Source of the DNA: Typha latifolia | Lineage: Eukaryota; Streptophyta; Magnoliopsida; Poales; Typhaceae | Assembly: GCA_019914945.1 (NCBI GenBank) | Contig: CM034101.1 | Coordinates: forward strand, 5,839,188-5,903,187 | Direction of reading: 5' to 3' | DNA length: 64,000 nt | Shown here: positions 24,116-36,071 of the stretch, in pieces | Numbering within the stretch: position 1 is the first letter of the stretch | Layout: each line of letters begins with the position of its first letter | Position numbers and translations under genes: made by a program | The notes under the pieces: model-generated | Told to the model about the DNA's origin: nothing | The model's input: the letters and a program-made list of their open reading frames with translations, nothing else | Databases searched by the model: none

Positions 24116-24329
24116 TCAACATCTCATAACTTATCATTATTTGTGCATATACTTATATATAAAATCTAGATATATTACATGAATATAAGTTATATTTTAA
24201 AATACAATTTGTCAATTACATAAGTACAAATAAAACTTAATAAATATTATTATTATGACAAGCTAGAGCATATAAAAAGAGTGTGTGAAATATTAAAAAG
24301 AAAAGAGAGATAAAGAAAAGAAAGAAGAA

Positions 24330-24720
24330 AATAATGTCGACATAGTTGCAGCCGAAAGGGATGTCATTGTTGTCAGCAGCGGTGTCAAACTTACATGTGA
24401 AGATAATAGCTAGATGATTGATCTCGGTGCTTCTTTCCATACTACATCGCATGTTGGCTTCTTTGCATCCTATTCCTTCGATGATTTTGGGTGTAATTAG
24501 GATGGAAATGATGATGTTTTTAAAATTGTTGGCATAGGAGATATATATTTGGAGACAAATACTGATTGTAGTTTGCTGCTCAAATAGCAGACATGTTCTA
24601 AACATCCATCTTAACTTAATCTACACCTGTAAGCTTACAGAGAGAATAAACAAAATCATTGTAGAGAGAATTTGATGTATGTTCTCTCATGCAAAACTTG
24701 CATAAATTTTTTACACTGAG
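24330..24720 (+). pseudogene. Copia protease fragment
   Basis: The plus strand gives CEDNS, a stop, then MIDLGASFHTTSHVGFFAS with the aspartic protease core (family DSGASxH), followed by KIVGIGDIYLETNTDCSLLL and a degenerate RHVPDxRLNLI-like block. Asp-Leu-Gly replaces Asp-Ser-Gly at the active site and stops are frequent. It fits the pol of the copia element whose gag starts at 18907. Confidence 0.8.
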
Positions 24721-24789
24721 GCTATGAGGACTGTAATGAACTTAATAAACCTCTCTTCCTCAACTCCTTTGGATGGTGATGTACTAAGG

Positions 24790-25350
24790 AGAAGGAAAGA
24801 TGTATCATATTATCATTTGAATATATTTGGAGGCATAGTATTTGTGCACATTTCAAGAGATGGGAGATCTAAACTTAATGGAAAGTCCATATAATGCATA
24901 TTCTTGAGTTATGACCATGAAGAATTTAGATACAGGTTATGGGATCCAAATGATAAGAAGGTAATCATAAGAAGAGGTGTTATATTCTTTGAAGATTAAA
25001 CAATTAAGATCTTACAAAGCCAAAGGTGTTAAAAGTCTTTAACAAATTCTTTGTAGATGAAATTGCTATAGATGATGATGATGATGAGCATAATGAATTG
25101 GTTGAACATAAGGAACAATATGCACAATATGAGATGACAAAATTACATGTCATGATACCTACCAAACAAAGTAGAGTAACTTGGATATCCCACTTCAAAG
25201 TTTGTTTCTTCTTTTAAATGAAGGGGAGCCAAAAAGCTTTCAAAGTGTGCAAAACCAAAATGAGAGAGAGGAGTGGTTTCAAGTTACACAAGAAGATATT
25301 AAATTCTTACATAAAAATTACACTTTTGACTTGGTAAAGCTAACTAATTA
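24790..25350 (+). pseudogene. Copia integrase C-terminal to reverse transcriptase N-terminal fragment
   Basis: The plus strand carries VSYYHLNIFGGIVFVHISRD, SKLNGKS, IFLSYDHEEFRYRLWDPNDK and GVIFFED, the block joining copia integrase to RT, then an acidic linker, then GEPKSFQSVQNQNEREEWFQ and FLHKNYTFDLVKL, the first residues of copia RT. The rest of RT and RNase H are missing after about 25350. Together with the protease fragment, only pieces of pol remain, with deletions between them. Confidence 0.85.
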
Positions 25351-25535
25351 ATAAGAGAGCACTCAAAAATAAATAAAACCTGACACTAATTAGAATGAAT
25401 GATATCGCCTATGGACTATTTCTCAAGAAAAAAGAAAAGTAGAGTGATGCCAAAGCCATATGATCACATTAGTTGATCTGGAGGTACAAAAGGATGCAAT
25501 TAATGATGCGTCGGTAGTCAAAGATAATTACTCTC

Positions 25536-25715
25536 TTTTTATCTTTCTCTCTCTCTCCCCTCACCCTCTCTTTCTTTTTATCTCTCCCTTTCTCTCCCTT
25601 ACTCTCTCTTCCTTTTTCCCTCTTTTTCCCTCACATTCTCTTCCTCTTTCCTAATCTCTCCCCCCTTCTCTCTCTCACACTCTCTCTTCCTTTTTCCCTC
25701 TCTCTTCCTCTTTCC

Positions 25716-25769
<54 letters not shown>
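25536..25769. repeat. CT-rich tract ending in a pure (TC)n run
   Basis: Pyrimidine-rich sequence with CTCTCTTCCTTTTTCCC-like variants leads into an uninterrupted TC run of about 49 bases (25721-25769). Confidence 0.95.
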
Positions 25770-25770
<1 letters not shown>

Positions 25771-27286
25771 GCTCTCGGCTCTGGCTGCTGCTATCAACAG
25801 TAGCTGACAGCTGTAGCTAGCAGCATCAGCAGCAGTTGACAGCTACCTACTCAGCCGCCAGCAGTAGGCAGGTTTGCTGCTACTAACTGTAGCAACCGAC
25901 AGCAACAGCAGTTATTGGCTGGTTTCGGCCCAGATCAGGATCGGCTATAGTCAGCTATAACCAATCCCGATATGTTTCAGGATTGTGGGATCGGCCAAAA
26001 GTGGGAACTATGGTTTAAATCTAGTTCTGATACTTAATTATGGACCCTTAACATATTTAGTAATAAAACTCCTAACTAAGTTCAACTGGAAAGAGAGAGA
26101 AAATGACTTCATTTTATGTTTACAAATTTAATAATAATAGTTTGGCAATATTTGCATAACACATACTTATTTTTTTTAAAATAAATATTTTTTATTTTTT
26201 ATTTTTTATTTTATATCAAAGTAATAATGACACTTTTTTTTAATCCTCTCATATATACTCAAAATGAATCCAACATAAATATACTTTCTTCTAAAGAGAA
26301 ATTTAAAACTTAATAAGCCTGAAATAACTTATACTGTAGCCATAAGATTATGAGCTTTTAAGCCTGCAAATGATTGTAAGCTTGCAAACGATTGTAAGCC
26401 TACATTAACTTAACTTTTTTTTAATAAAGTTTGCAATATTAAGGACTCCTTGACAAAAACAACTTAGCCTTACACCTAAGGTTATAAGGTTGAAAAACAA
26501 AAAAATAGTAATATTATCCGATAGTAAAGTTTTAAGCCAGAAATGGACTTACAAAGCCACAACCTTAAAATAAAACAAAAATCTATAGTTGTGGGTTTAT
26601 AAACGAGTAATAATCTTGCTAAAAAAGTCTGGATTTAAAAGGGGTTTTCTTGCAAAAAAGAAATGTAACTTTTTATATTTTTTAAACTATAACCAATTGG
26701 TATCATTTAATAATAATACTTTCGTTCCAGTATCATCAAAGTCAAAACATACTTGTTTCCCTTCAAAATAAATTTATTTTTTTAGTTTTTATATCACATT
26801 ACAGATAATAATTACATTCTTAATCATGTTTATAATTAAACACCATATTTTCTTAGCCATGACTAAAAACTAAATAAGACTAGTTATTCATGTTATTTGG
26901 AGGATATTTTTTCCCTTCTAAGATATATAGAGGGAGAGAATCGAATTAATTACCAAGCCATTCTCTTAAAATAGTAGCTTTCAGTGCCCGTAATGAATTT
27001 AATCCATCCCTAACCAATAGTTGGAACTCTTTTTTTCTTCCTTTGGTCCTTGTAGCATTAGTCGTCTAAATCAAGCAAATGAGAAATAATAACGAGGGTC
27101 AAAATTGAAAACATTTCCAACCCCAATTATTATATGTAGATTGGTTGGGTGGGTGTTTACGTCTGCACATTCATGTATTACATATATTTATATATATATA
27201 TATATATAGTAAGCATGTATCAATAGAGAGAGGTTGGACTAGAAACTTTAACGTCTGCGTAACATTGTTCAAAAGCTCGATTATCT
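25770..27286. other. Intergenic sequence
   Basis: 25770-25990 is GC-richer, with many CAGCAG/CTGCTG and CAGCTA-like short motifs. The rest is AT-rich with poly-T tracts and a short (TA)n at about 27187-27208. No gene or terminal repeats were recognised. Confidence 0.4.
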
Positions 27287-27295
27287 TTCTAATTA

Positions 27296-27845
27296 GAGGT
27301 TTTTATAAATTACGTCCTATATTTTATTTATTTTATAATTTACACTCGTCTTTGAGAATTTTATGACCTAACACTTTTTTTTTCCTATAATTTTCACTTA
27401 ACACAGTGGATTAACTTAAACGGTACTAGAAAAGAAATATTTTGTTGTAATACATAAAATAATTTATAGATACTTAAATTATACATATTTTTTTATCTTC
27501 TTTTTTTTCTTCCCAAAGAAAAAGAACAAGTATAAGAGGAGAAAGAGGAGGGGAGACAAGGAATGAGAAAAGGCGCCGGCGGCGATAGTGATGGCGACGG
27601 TGACGGTGACGGTGATGACGATGATAGAGGAGGTAGGTGGAGAAGATGATAGAGGTATTAGAAAATAAGATAGAATAGTAGAGGTATTTTAGTAACTTAG
27701 TCGATGTTTGTTAATCAAAATAACATCAGTTAGAGTGTTAAATGAGAATTATAAGAAAAAATGAGGGATCATGTTACAAAATTTTTAAAAATAAGATATA
27801 AATAATAAAATAGGTAAAATATAGGGTGTGATTTGTAAAAATCTC
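27296..27845. mobile_element. Mutator-like MITE, 550 bp, with GC-rich core
   Basis: Terminal inverted repeats of about 110 bp: the left end GAGGTTTTTATAAATTACG pairs with the right end read backwards, GAGATTTTTACAAATCACA, and similarity continues through CCTATATTTTA and TATAATTTTCACTTAAC-like blocks. Flanking 9-mers are TTCTAATTA (27287-27295) and TTCTAATTT (27846-27854). The centre (about 27520-27660) is unlike the ends: GC-rich with GGTGACGGTGACGGTGATGA repeats, opening a 28-codon frame at 27563 that is mostly Gly and Asp. It may be an acquired host fragment, as in Pack-MULEs, or a local repeat expansion. Confidence 0.88.
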
Positions 27846-28192
27846 TTCTAATTTTTATATGTATCTTGTGACGTGAAAAAATAATCATCTTGAAAGTGAC
27901 AAGTGTTTATTTTTCCTAAACTATAACATAAAGTTTCTATGCCCATCAGATGTGTCACGTATAGAGAAAGACCTTAGATTAAAATTAAACAAGGCAAATA
28001 GAGAATCACTTATTTATTTTCTGAAAGAGAAGTGAAAACTTGTTGTTGTCACACTTAGTTAATTATATCCGAGTATATTCGTATATATGATAAACTCTTT
28101 TTTTTTTTAACTATTTGAGCATTATCCTATCGGTACAAACAATAATCACTTGTGACTACATAGAGTTTGTCTTATTAAAAAACTACCGTCTC

Positions 28193-31100
28193 TGTAACAC
28201 CCCGCTGCACCCCTCACGTGGGTGAAACCTACGTGGCATATTTTTAAGATTTTAAAATAATAAATAGAAGAAAAATTTATATTTTCATAAGTAATACAAA
28301 GTAAAACGAAACTCATAACACCATAGACTATAACAAGCCTTAAAATACAAAACCGCAGATAGATGATGAGCATAAAACCTAGCAATTATTCACTCCTATA
28401 GTCTAAAAGTAGTACAATTAACGATGTCATAATAAGTAAATATGAATATGCAAAGCTATCATGTCCTTATACTTGAGCTCACACTAAGCTTCGCTCATGA
28501 GCTATGTCAATAATATACAATGGAATTTTTAGACTATCAAGCATTCAACACAAGGTCATACAGAGTCATACCTCTAGGTCGCAACAACTCTAACACCCAA
28601 CTATATAATACTCACAATGGAGGGTAGATTCTAACGGTAACTTGTCAGCCCATCACTCGACGAACAATATGATTGATTGTCCACCACCATAAACTAAGGA
28701 CCTTAGTTATAAGCCCATCACATAAATTAGTATTGCACATCAATACTATTATCCGAGCCCCTAGCTCAACATCATCGCACCATTGTGCGAAAATTATGAG
28801 CTATCTATGATGCCCCATCGAAACGTTAAATCCGTGACACATTGCTCACGGACCCCTCACCCTGTGTCATCAAGTACCACTAAGTCTACATTATCTTAGT
28901 CTTTGCTTTCTAATTTAAATACTCTAAAATGGTTTGACTCTTGCCAATCGATAATAAATCGCTTATCGCTAGGTAAACCGACTATCTAATTATCTATGAC
29001 CAATAGACTAAGATCTCAAGCATGGGCTCTTATATGTAAGTATACTAATATGCCTCGCCTATAACTATGGTTAGAAATACGTTGAGTACTGTTGAGATGC
29101 AAAATTCACCCACTTTATGGTCATGCATATGTGCAATGACATGATATGACACAACTCAACAAGTATAAACTACATTATTATCATGTATTACGAGCTATTA
29201 CATATGATCATGCCCAATAAATATACATAGATATCATAATACGTGTTATCTTACTAAACATCAAATGAAATTAACATACATTTACCTATGCACATACATG
29301 ATATAGATGTGATAATGTCATAAGGTAAAATATTACATTCTTTACATTACTCCTAAATTATAGATGTTTCACTTGCTTGATATCACTTTCGTAATACCAT
29401 CGCCACTTGCCACGGGATCATCCTTGCATGGCAAAGAGTCCACCTCGATAGTAAAGATGAATAAAATTATAAATACCATATTCCTTATAATAATTAACTA
29501 AATAGTCTTATTGACATTCACTCTAGGTTTGGGTAGGTCTATCTACGAATTTTTATATTTATTAATTAAGTAGAAATAGCATAGTTGTACCAGTGCCTAA
29601 CATGCTATTAAAAGTAATTTAAAATTACCTCAAATTATCATTCCACTAATTATTATCGATTTAAGGTAAATCACATACGCAACATTTAATTAATCCGCTT
29701 TGTTAAATAAGACAATCTACTTAATATAATTTATCTATAGTAATCTATATTAATAATCAGACATGAGCAATTAATACAGATATCCCTTGATCAATGACTT
29801 ATTTGCTAAAATTAATTTAACCAAATTGTAACTGACCATGCTAAATCCCATTTAGAGCTAATTTCCTATTATTAGTTACATGCAATAGCACTCTCAGGCT
29901 ATAGTCTAATTTATTAAAATTAATTTATAATAAAATAATATAGCAAACACTGCTATCTACTTAAAATGATCAATTAAGGCTTAATTTTAACAAGATTAAC
30001 TAAATAATATGTTAAAAACTTAAATAATTAAATAATAGTTAATCTATTTGGACCAACCCAAAGCCCAAATCAAAATGGGCCGAGTCGCCACTAACCCAAA
30101 GATTAGAAACCCACCAAAGATTAGAAACCAACCAAAGATAAGCTCAAAATCCCCAACGTACTAAGAAAGTCATTTAGGTTGCCCCACAGTCCAACCCACA
30201 ACAACATGGGTTGGGCCACAGTTTAATCCACAACCATATGGCTGAGCCACAGCCCAATCCACAACCACCGTGGGTTAGGCTTCACCCAGCCCCAACCTAA
30301 CATGGGCTAAGCTGACAACAGTCTAACCCCACTAGCAACTTAGGTTGGGTCATAGCTCAACCCCAGAACAACTTTATTGGGTTGGGTTGCAACCTAGCTC
30401 AACAACATCCCCCACCTTGGGTTGGGGCTCAACCCAACCCAAACCCTAAGGTTGGACCACAACCCACCAAGGAAGGGCTCGATCCAATCCAACCTAGCCC
30501 CCCTCCTCGACCCAACCTAGCTGAGGAGGAGAAGGGAAGCAACTGCCAGTGAGCATCGCTATTGGCAGCTAAGCCGACACGCTAGCCAACACCCTGCCGG
30601 TCGAGGAAGGCACCCACGATGCCGATTGGCTGACGGAGGAGGCAACGGCAACCCACCACGCAACCAAACACCCCAACAGTGGGGGGAAGCTACAGTTGAT
30701 CTCGACCACTAGCAGCCTCGACCAACCCCACCAACGCCCTCCCCTCTATTAGCAGAAGCTAGCTGAGGGGGAGTCCAGTCACCAAAGGTGGCTAATAGCA
30801 AGACCACCCTCATCAAGGCTGTCGGCCAAGGCAAGAGGCCAGCCATGAGGGTGCCAGAGGATGCCACAGAGAGTATCCAAGCTAGGAGGGGAAGCTCATT
30901 GAATCGGCACAGCGAGACACAAGGCTGCCAGCTAACCAAATCACGGCAAGACTAAAAGAAGGAAGACTCGAGAGCACTAAATACTTAATTAAACTTAAAT
31001 TAACTTTACGGGGTTGCAGGGGACTCACCGGAGGCAAGAGGCTAGCCATGAGGGCGCCAAAGGATGCCACAGAGGGTATCCACACGAGGAGGGGAAGCTT

Positions 31101-31450
31101 ATCGAACCAGCACAGCGAGGCACAAGGCTGCCGGCCAACCAAATCACGATGAGACTGAAATAAGGAAGACTTAAGAGCACTAAATACTTAATTAAACTTA
31201 AATTAACTTTATGGGGTTATAGGGGACTCACTGGCGAGCATTTTTGGGATGATAGCAACCTTCGACGACGCTCTAGCGTGGCGAACACCAAAAGGGGCTA
31301 ACGGCAGTTGCGAGCGGGGAGAAGGAAGAAAAAAAAGGTAGAAGAGAAGGAAAAAAAATGAGGGAAAGAGAGAGGAAAGAGGCACAGGTGCCCTTAAGTT
31401 TAGCGCAAGTGCCTGTCACCTGCATACCCATTTTTTTTATGGATGTTACA
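28193..31450 (+). mobile_element. Solo LTR, 3258 bp, perfect 5-bp target duplication
   Basis: The element starts TGTAACACCCCGC and ends GGATGTTACA, the TGTAACACCC...GTTACA ends of a known class of large plant LTRs, probably Ty3/gypsy. GTCTC flanks it on both sides (28188-28192 and 31451-31455). There is no gag-pol, no second LTR and no primer-binding site, so unequal recombination between LTRs has probably removed the body. A paralogue at 48627-51781 matches it along its length, which supports the boundaries. The GC content rises in the right third (GGGTTGGG-type repeats about 30180-30490). Confidence 0.92.
30831..31233 (+). repeat. Tandem duplication (203-bp period) inside the first solo LTR
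   Basis: GCAAGAGGCCAGCCATGAGG at 30831 recurs at 31034 with one change, and similarity runs through ACTAAATACTTAATTAAAC to GGGGACTCACYGG. The sister LTR at 48627-51781 has only one copy, so the duplication arose in this copy or its lineage. Confidence 0.9.
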
Positions 31451-32948
31451 GTCTCAATACATAAATTAGACAATTAGGCTATTCTTATTTACATTAAGAA
31501 TAGGATCAATTCTAGAATAGATTTTAAAATAAAGTTTTTATTCTGGGAATAACTATTTTTGTGTTCATTTGTATTTTAAAATAATAGTGTAATAATTACT
31601 TTTGATATGATACGAAGTGAAAGAAAATATATTTTTTTATTAAATTACATATGAATACTCCTTGATTTGATATAAAATAGGTTGATGGGATAATTATTAA
31701 AGGTAAATTAGTAATTGAGTTATTGTGTGGTATAAGATATAATTTTAATGAATAATATTAATATTTTAGAATAATGTTACTCTAATATTAAGCTATATTT
31801 TAGAAGAAAGAGTTATGTCTCCGAATTATATATATATATATATATATATAATAAACAGGAGCTTTTAAGATTACCAGCAGCCACAACCTAATGAGTCAAC
31901 TTTACCGGGAAATAGCACTATCTAGCTGATCAGCTAGAAATCATTGTGAGAACTGCGAAGCCCACAATTAGTCAAAAAAATAATAATCACCTCTGCCCCC
32001 AATTTGGATCAATTCACACTTTTTAACATACACTCGTACATTCCTTATTGGGACACAGCATGGTGGCAGAGTGCAGGAAGGAAATATCTCGGAATGCATT
32101 GTTTAGAGAGCCCACCGGAACTTTCTCTCGTGTGATCGATGCTTGTGGACAGAATGATAAGCACAATGGATCAGTAGGACTTTAGAAAGGCCACACTTGT
32201 GATCCTTCTGTGTTTGGTGGAATGCTTTGTTTTATGCCAATCTCCTTGTTCTCTCAGATATACATACATGCATAAATACACACATAACATACATACACAG
32301 TGGCACTGTCTGCTGTTGACTGTCGTTCCATCGATCGTCCTATTGTTGCATCCTGCTCAACTGTGTCTTCTTCTCTTTGGAGTTGCTCAAGCTGGATCGA
32401 TCTTTAGGTGACAGAGATCTCCACTACTTCTAACGCCATATAGAGCTCTCCTATGTGACAACCCATTTGACTCTTAAAAAAGTAAGCCATCTTTGTCAAC
32501 TGTACTTGAGAAAGATCACCTACTTGTCTTGCTGCCTTCCAGTTTCTTTAAAGCGAGAAGAAGTTATTGATGGGTGGAGTGGATGTATCTCCACCTTTAT
32601 ATTTATGATGCTAAGTTTCTAAAATGTGATTCATGATGCTTTGAAAGCTATGTGGTGTCTATGATCAATAACATTACAAGCTTTACACTGTACTTGTGTA
32701 TGTTTATCATGCCCAGTCTCGTATAAAAGCTATTACCACCACTAGAGAAGAGATGGTCCATGGACCCTACCTGACTTTTGAGACAATAAGCACAATCACA
32801 GAGACAAGATTAACACCTGGATCCCTCAACTTCCACACAAGTATACATCAGTTACAAACTCTCAGATGATGCAAAGAATGTTTGGGATAAGAGGTTACCA
32901 AACTTGCAATATAAAAGGGTCAACCAATAATCTATATGAACTTTGAAG

Positions 32949-32952
<4 letters not shown>

Positions 32953-33026
<74 letters not shown>
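32953..33026. repeat. (TA)37 microsatellite
   Basis: A 74-base uninterrupted TA run. The Ile-Tyr open frames across it are artefacts. Confidence 0.97.
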
Positions 33027-33027
<1 letters not shown>

Positions 33028-33477
33028 TTTTGAAAAAAAAAAAAGAAGAAATAAGTACTTCGAAACCAAAAAAGAAATAGTTCAAAGTGTGTACATGATG
33101 AATAAAATATTCAGAAAATGTATATGAAAAATAGTAATATTTTATTAAATTTAAATAGCATTATTGTAATTAAAAATACATGTATAATATATTTCATTAA
33201 TTTTTGGTTCTATCTAAAAAGAATATTTAACCCAATTTATATTCAATAGAACGGTGCATGCATCCCCCGCGAACGTAGCTGATTCCAGTCTCCTCCTCTA
33301 GCAGGATGACATATCTCCTACTTGAGTTCAAGAAAAAGCCTTCAAAACCCACTAGTATATGTTGAAAAAAAGTATGCAGCTGATAAGAATTCCTCATGCG
33401 CTTCCATATGATGATGCATATGAAAAAGCTCCAATATAAAGCACTACGTCTCTCTTAGGTTCTCTTAAAACTCTCAC

Positions 33478-33478
<1 letters not shown>

Positions 33479-33518
<40 letters not shown>
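33479..33518. repeat. (AG)20 microsatellite
   Basis: A 40-base uninterrupted AG run about 45 bases downstream of a TATA-like sequence. Such runs are common in plant 5' leaders, but no gene follows convincingly. Confidence 0.97.
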
Positions 33519-33522
<4 letters not shown>

Positions 33523-34763
33523 CCAAAAAGATGGCCATTATAGTTTTTGCGAGATTGAGTTTTGATCCTAACAATCCTAAGTGAAGCTATCAAAAAGGAC
33601 AAATCCAGGACAGAGACATACACAAATTTTACTCCAATGACGAGACTTAGGACTAAAGACAATCATCACGAGCAACTAATATTCATCCAAGCATGCGCAG
33701 GAGATAAAACGTGAAGAGAATAATTGTTTCTCATCTATTCTAGCTCTAAAAATGTCTTTTACTCAATAACGTATGTCGTCAAAAAGTTCTTGCAGTCTCC
33801 CAGCTCTCCTAAATGTGATCCAGGTGAGTCTCATTCGTTGTTATTTTGAGATTAATACCTAAACCACAAGACTGTTTACGTGAACTTGTTCTAAGTTCTA
33901 GTGTGCAGGACTGAAACCTTACTTAAGGAATCCTCTGAAAAAATCTCTCTTCTTCCATTAATTAGTCATTAGATTTTACATTAAAAAAGACATGTGAATG
34001 TTATGTGATTAATGTAAAATCGAGGGTAAAATAATTATTTGACGTTCTTTCTAAAATTAATAAAAGAAATTTTTTTTTGATAATTTAGAAGGTCATTATG
34101 TACTAAATAAATAAAAGCTCTCGAACCGCTTATATCTATATATTTTTTGGGGTGAAAAGATATTCTACTGTTGATATATTTAAGAATATAATAAGGGCAC
34201 TAAATATTAAGTGCTATAACTAGTTCAATGAGTGATTATTTATTTCTAAATTATCATTTTAGTTTTAAAAAAGTCTCTCTCTCTTTTGCACATGTATACC
34301 GTTCTAAAATAATATATATATTAAAATTGATATTTATATATATACCCCTCGTTTTAATTCTTTTGTATTAATAATCCTCAAACATAATTAACTATTAAGA
34401 TTTCATCAACATAACAATAAAAAGACATCAATACTCATTTTCTTTTTTGCATACATTCTATGTAGTTAAGGGTATCTATGTTTTTATTGTTAAATTATTA
34501 AGATTTTATGGTTGTCAAAAAATAACATGAAGTGTATTCATATAAAATCAATAGATTTTGAAGGGTTTAGAAGAATGGATATGCAAATCAAGAATTTAAG
34601 AAGGGTGTGCATACAAAAGAACTAATTAGATTGTCCCAATATTGACTTCATCTTTAGGATTGCGGGTTCAACATTCCTCTATTTTATCGGTTAAAACTAA
34701 TCGGCATGTATGTGTTTAATGATAGACGTTCTAAATTAATTAGTGTTAATGATACATGTCTTC

Positions 34764-34791
34764 AAATAATAATAATAATAATAATAATAAT
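34764..34791. repeat. (AAT)n microsatellite
   Basis: About nine AAT repeats in an AT-rich region. Confidence 0.9.
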
Positions 34792-35570
34792 TATAGACTA
34801 TAAAATATAATAGTGGCCCACTTTAGAATAAATCGACATTAGCAATTAGAAGCTTCAATAGTTTTACTTTCCACACTATCTAGGGACCTATACATAAATA
34901 CCGAGAAGTTTTACACGTATAAAGTTAGCATTTCTCCCTTCTTATGCCTTAAATGAGATAGATCTAATTATTTGCTACCAACAATTATGTCTTAAATCAT
35001 CAGAAATATCACATAACACTAGGTGACAGTTTCTCTCTATCTCTATATATTATTAAATTTTAGTTTAAATTAATCTAAAACTGTTGGATTGACCAAGTAA
35101 TGGAAGCAATTAAAAATTAATACAGAAGATAGAATTTAATTAAGATTTTATCAAGTAAACTAGACAAAAGCATTCTTATTCTTATGTATTCTCTCATTGG
35201 ATGGAGATACACGTGTAAGGCCGGGAATGATATATGGGAAGATTAGTGAATGTTAGTTAAGCACGTATGCAATCCTAATTCTTCCAGGTAGGACATCTTA
35301 GTCATAACAATATTAGACACCATATCTAATCCTTAGTTAAGCAGGTGGAAATTTGGATAAGTTCCAACCATGTGCTGCCAGATCAGCTTGCAGATTTCTG
35401 AAGTCAATCCAAGAGGATTCAATCTTCACTCACAAAAGTAGTAGAAATCCAATAGCATTTCAGCAACACACCATAGAATTTATTGAACTTGAACGAGATT
35501 AAAGATTTAGTAGTAACATGATCACATCAACCAACACATTCACGGAACCTTGAAGAATTCTGTAACAGGC

Positions 35571-36071
35571 AAGGCTGAATTCATTAAACTTTTATTACTG
35601 AAGAAGAAGCAAGCATATTTAATGTTTTCATTACATATGACAGACACTCTGTAAGCATACTCGAATGACATAAATACCAATTTGCTAACAGAGAAACTAA
35701 ATTAAACAAATTTATCCTTCTTCTCCTATCAAACAGGCTAAGTGAAAAAAAATTCTCAAGTGCAACCCAATCTTGCATTCTTTAGGTCTAAGAAGATCCA
35801 TAATAAGCTGAAGAATGTCATCTGCCTGCTTCAATGAGAGATTGAACCATGTTATTGAGTAGGAGGCAAACATCTTCATTCATTTTCTTTGCAGTTCTTG
35901 GATTTCTATACTACTCACTGTCATTGTCTTCAAAAACCAACAGATGATAGGATATTAATCTAGATTTTTCGTTAGTATAATTTACAGTGTCCTTTCCTAT
36001 CTGAATCTTTTCTTCCAAATCTCAAATAGAATAATTATCATGAACGATATCTGCCAGCAATCCTCATCTGA
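35571..36071 (-). other. Probable 3' flank of the PPR gene
   Basis: About 500 bases after the PPR stop codon. No domain is encoded. It probably includes the 3' untranslated region; poly(A) signals cannot be placed with confidence. Confidence 0.35.

Larger units (their letters stand above)
31456..35570. other. AT-rich intergenic region left of the PPR gene
   Basis: No gene is supported over about 4 kb. A 42-codon frame from ATG at 32060 has no recognisable features. Around 33430 a TATAAAGCAC sequence precedes the (AG)n tract and an ATG near 33531 with a 17-codon frame, which could be the 5' end of a transcript but is not evidence of a gene. Short simple repeats are listed separately. Confidence 0.4.

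Noticed and set aside
24237..24605. 122-codon minus-strand frame as a gene
   Set aside because: It is antisense to the copia protease fragment, which reads well on the plus strand.
32060..32188. 42-codon frame starting MVAECRKEISRNALF
   Set aside because: ATG-initiated and compositionally plausible, but short, with no known motif or splice context.
32852..33127. Two long frames across the (TA)n run
   Set aside because: Ile-Tyr repeats produced by the microsatellite.
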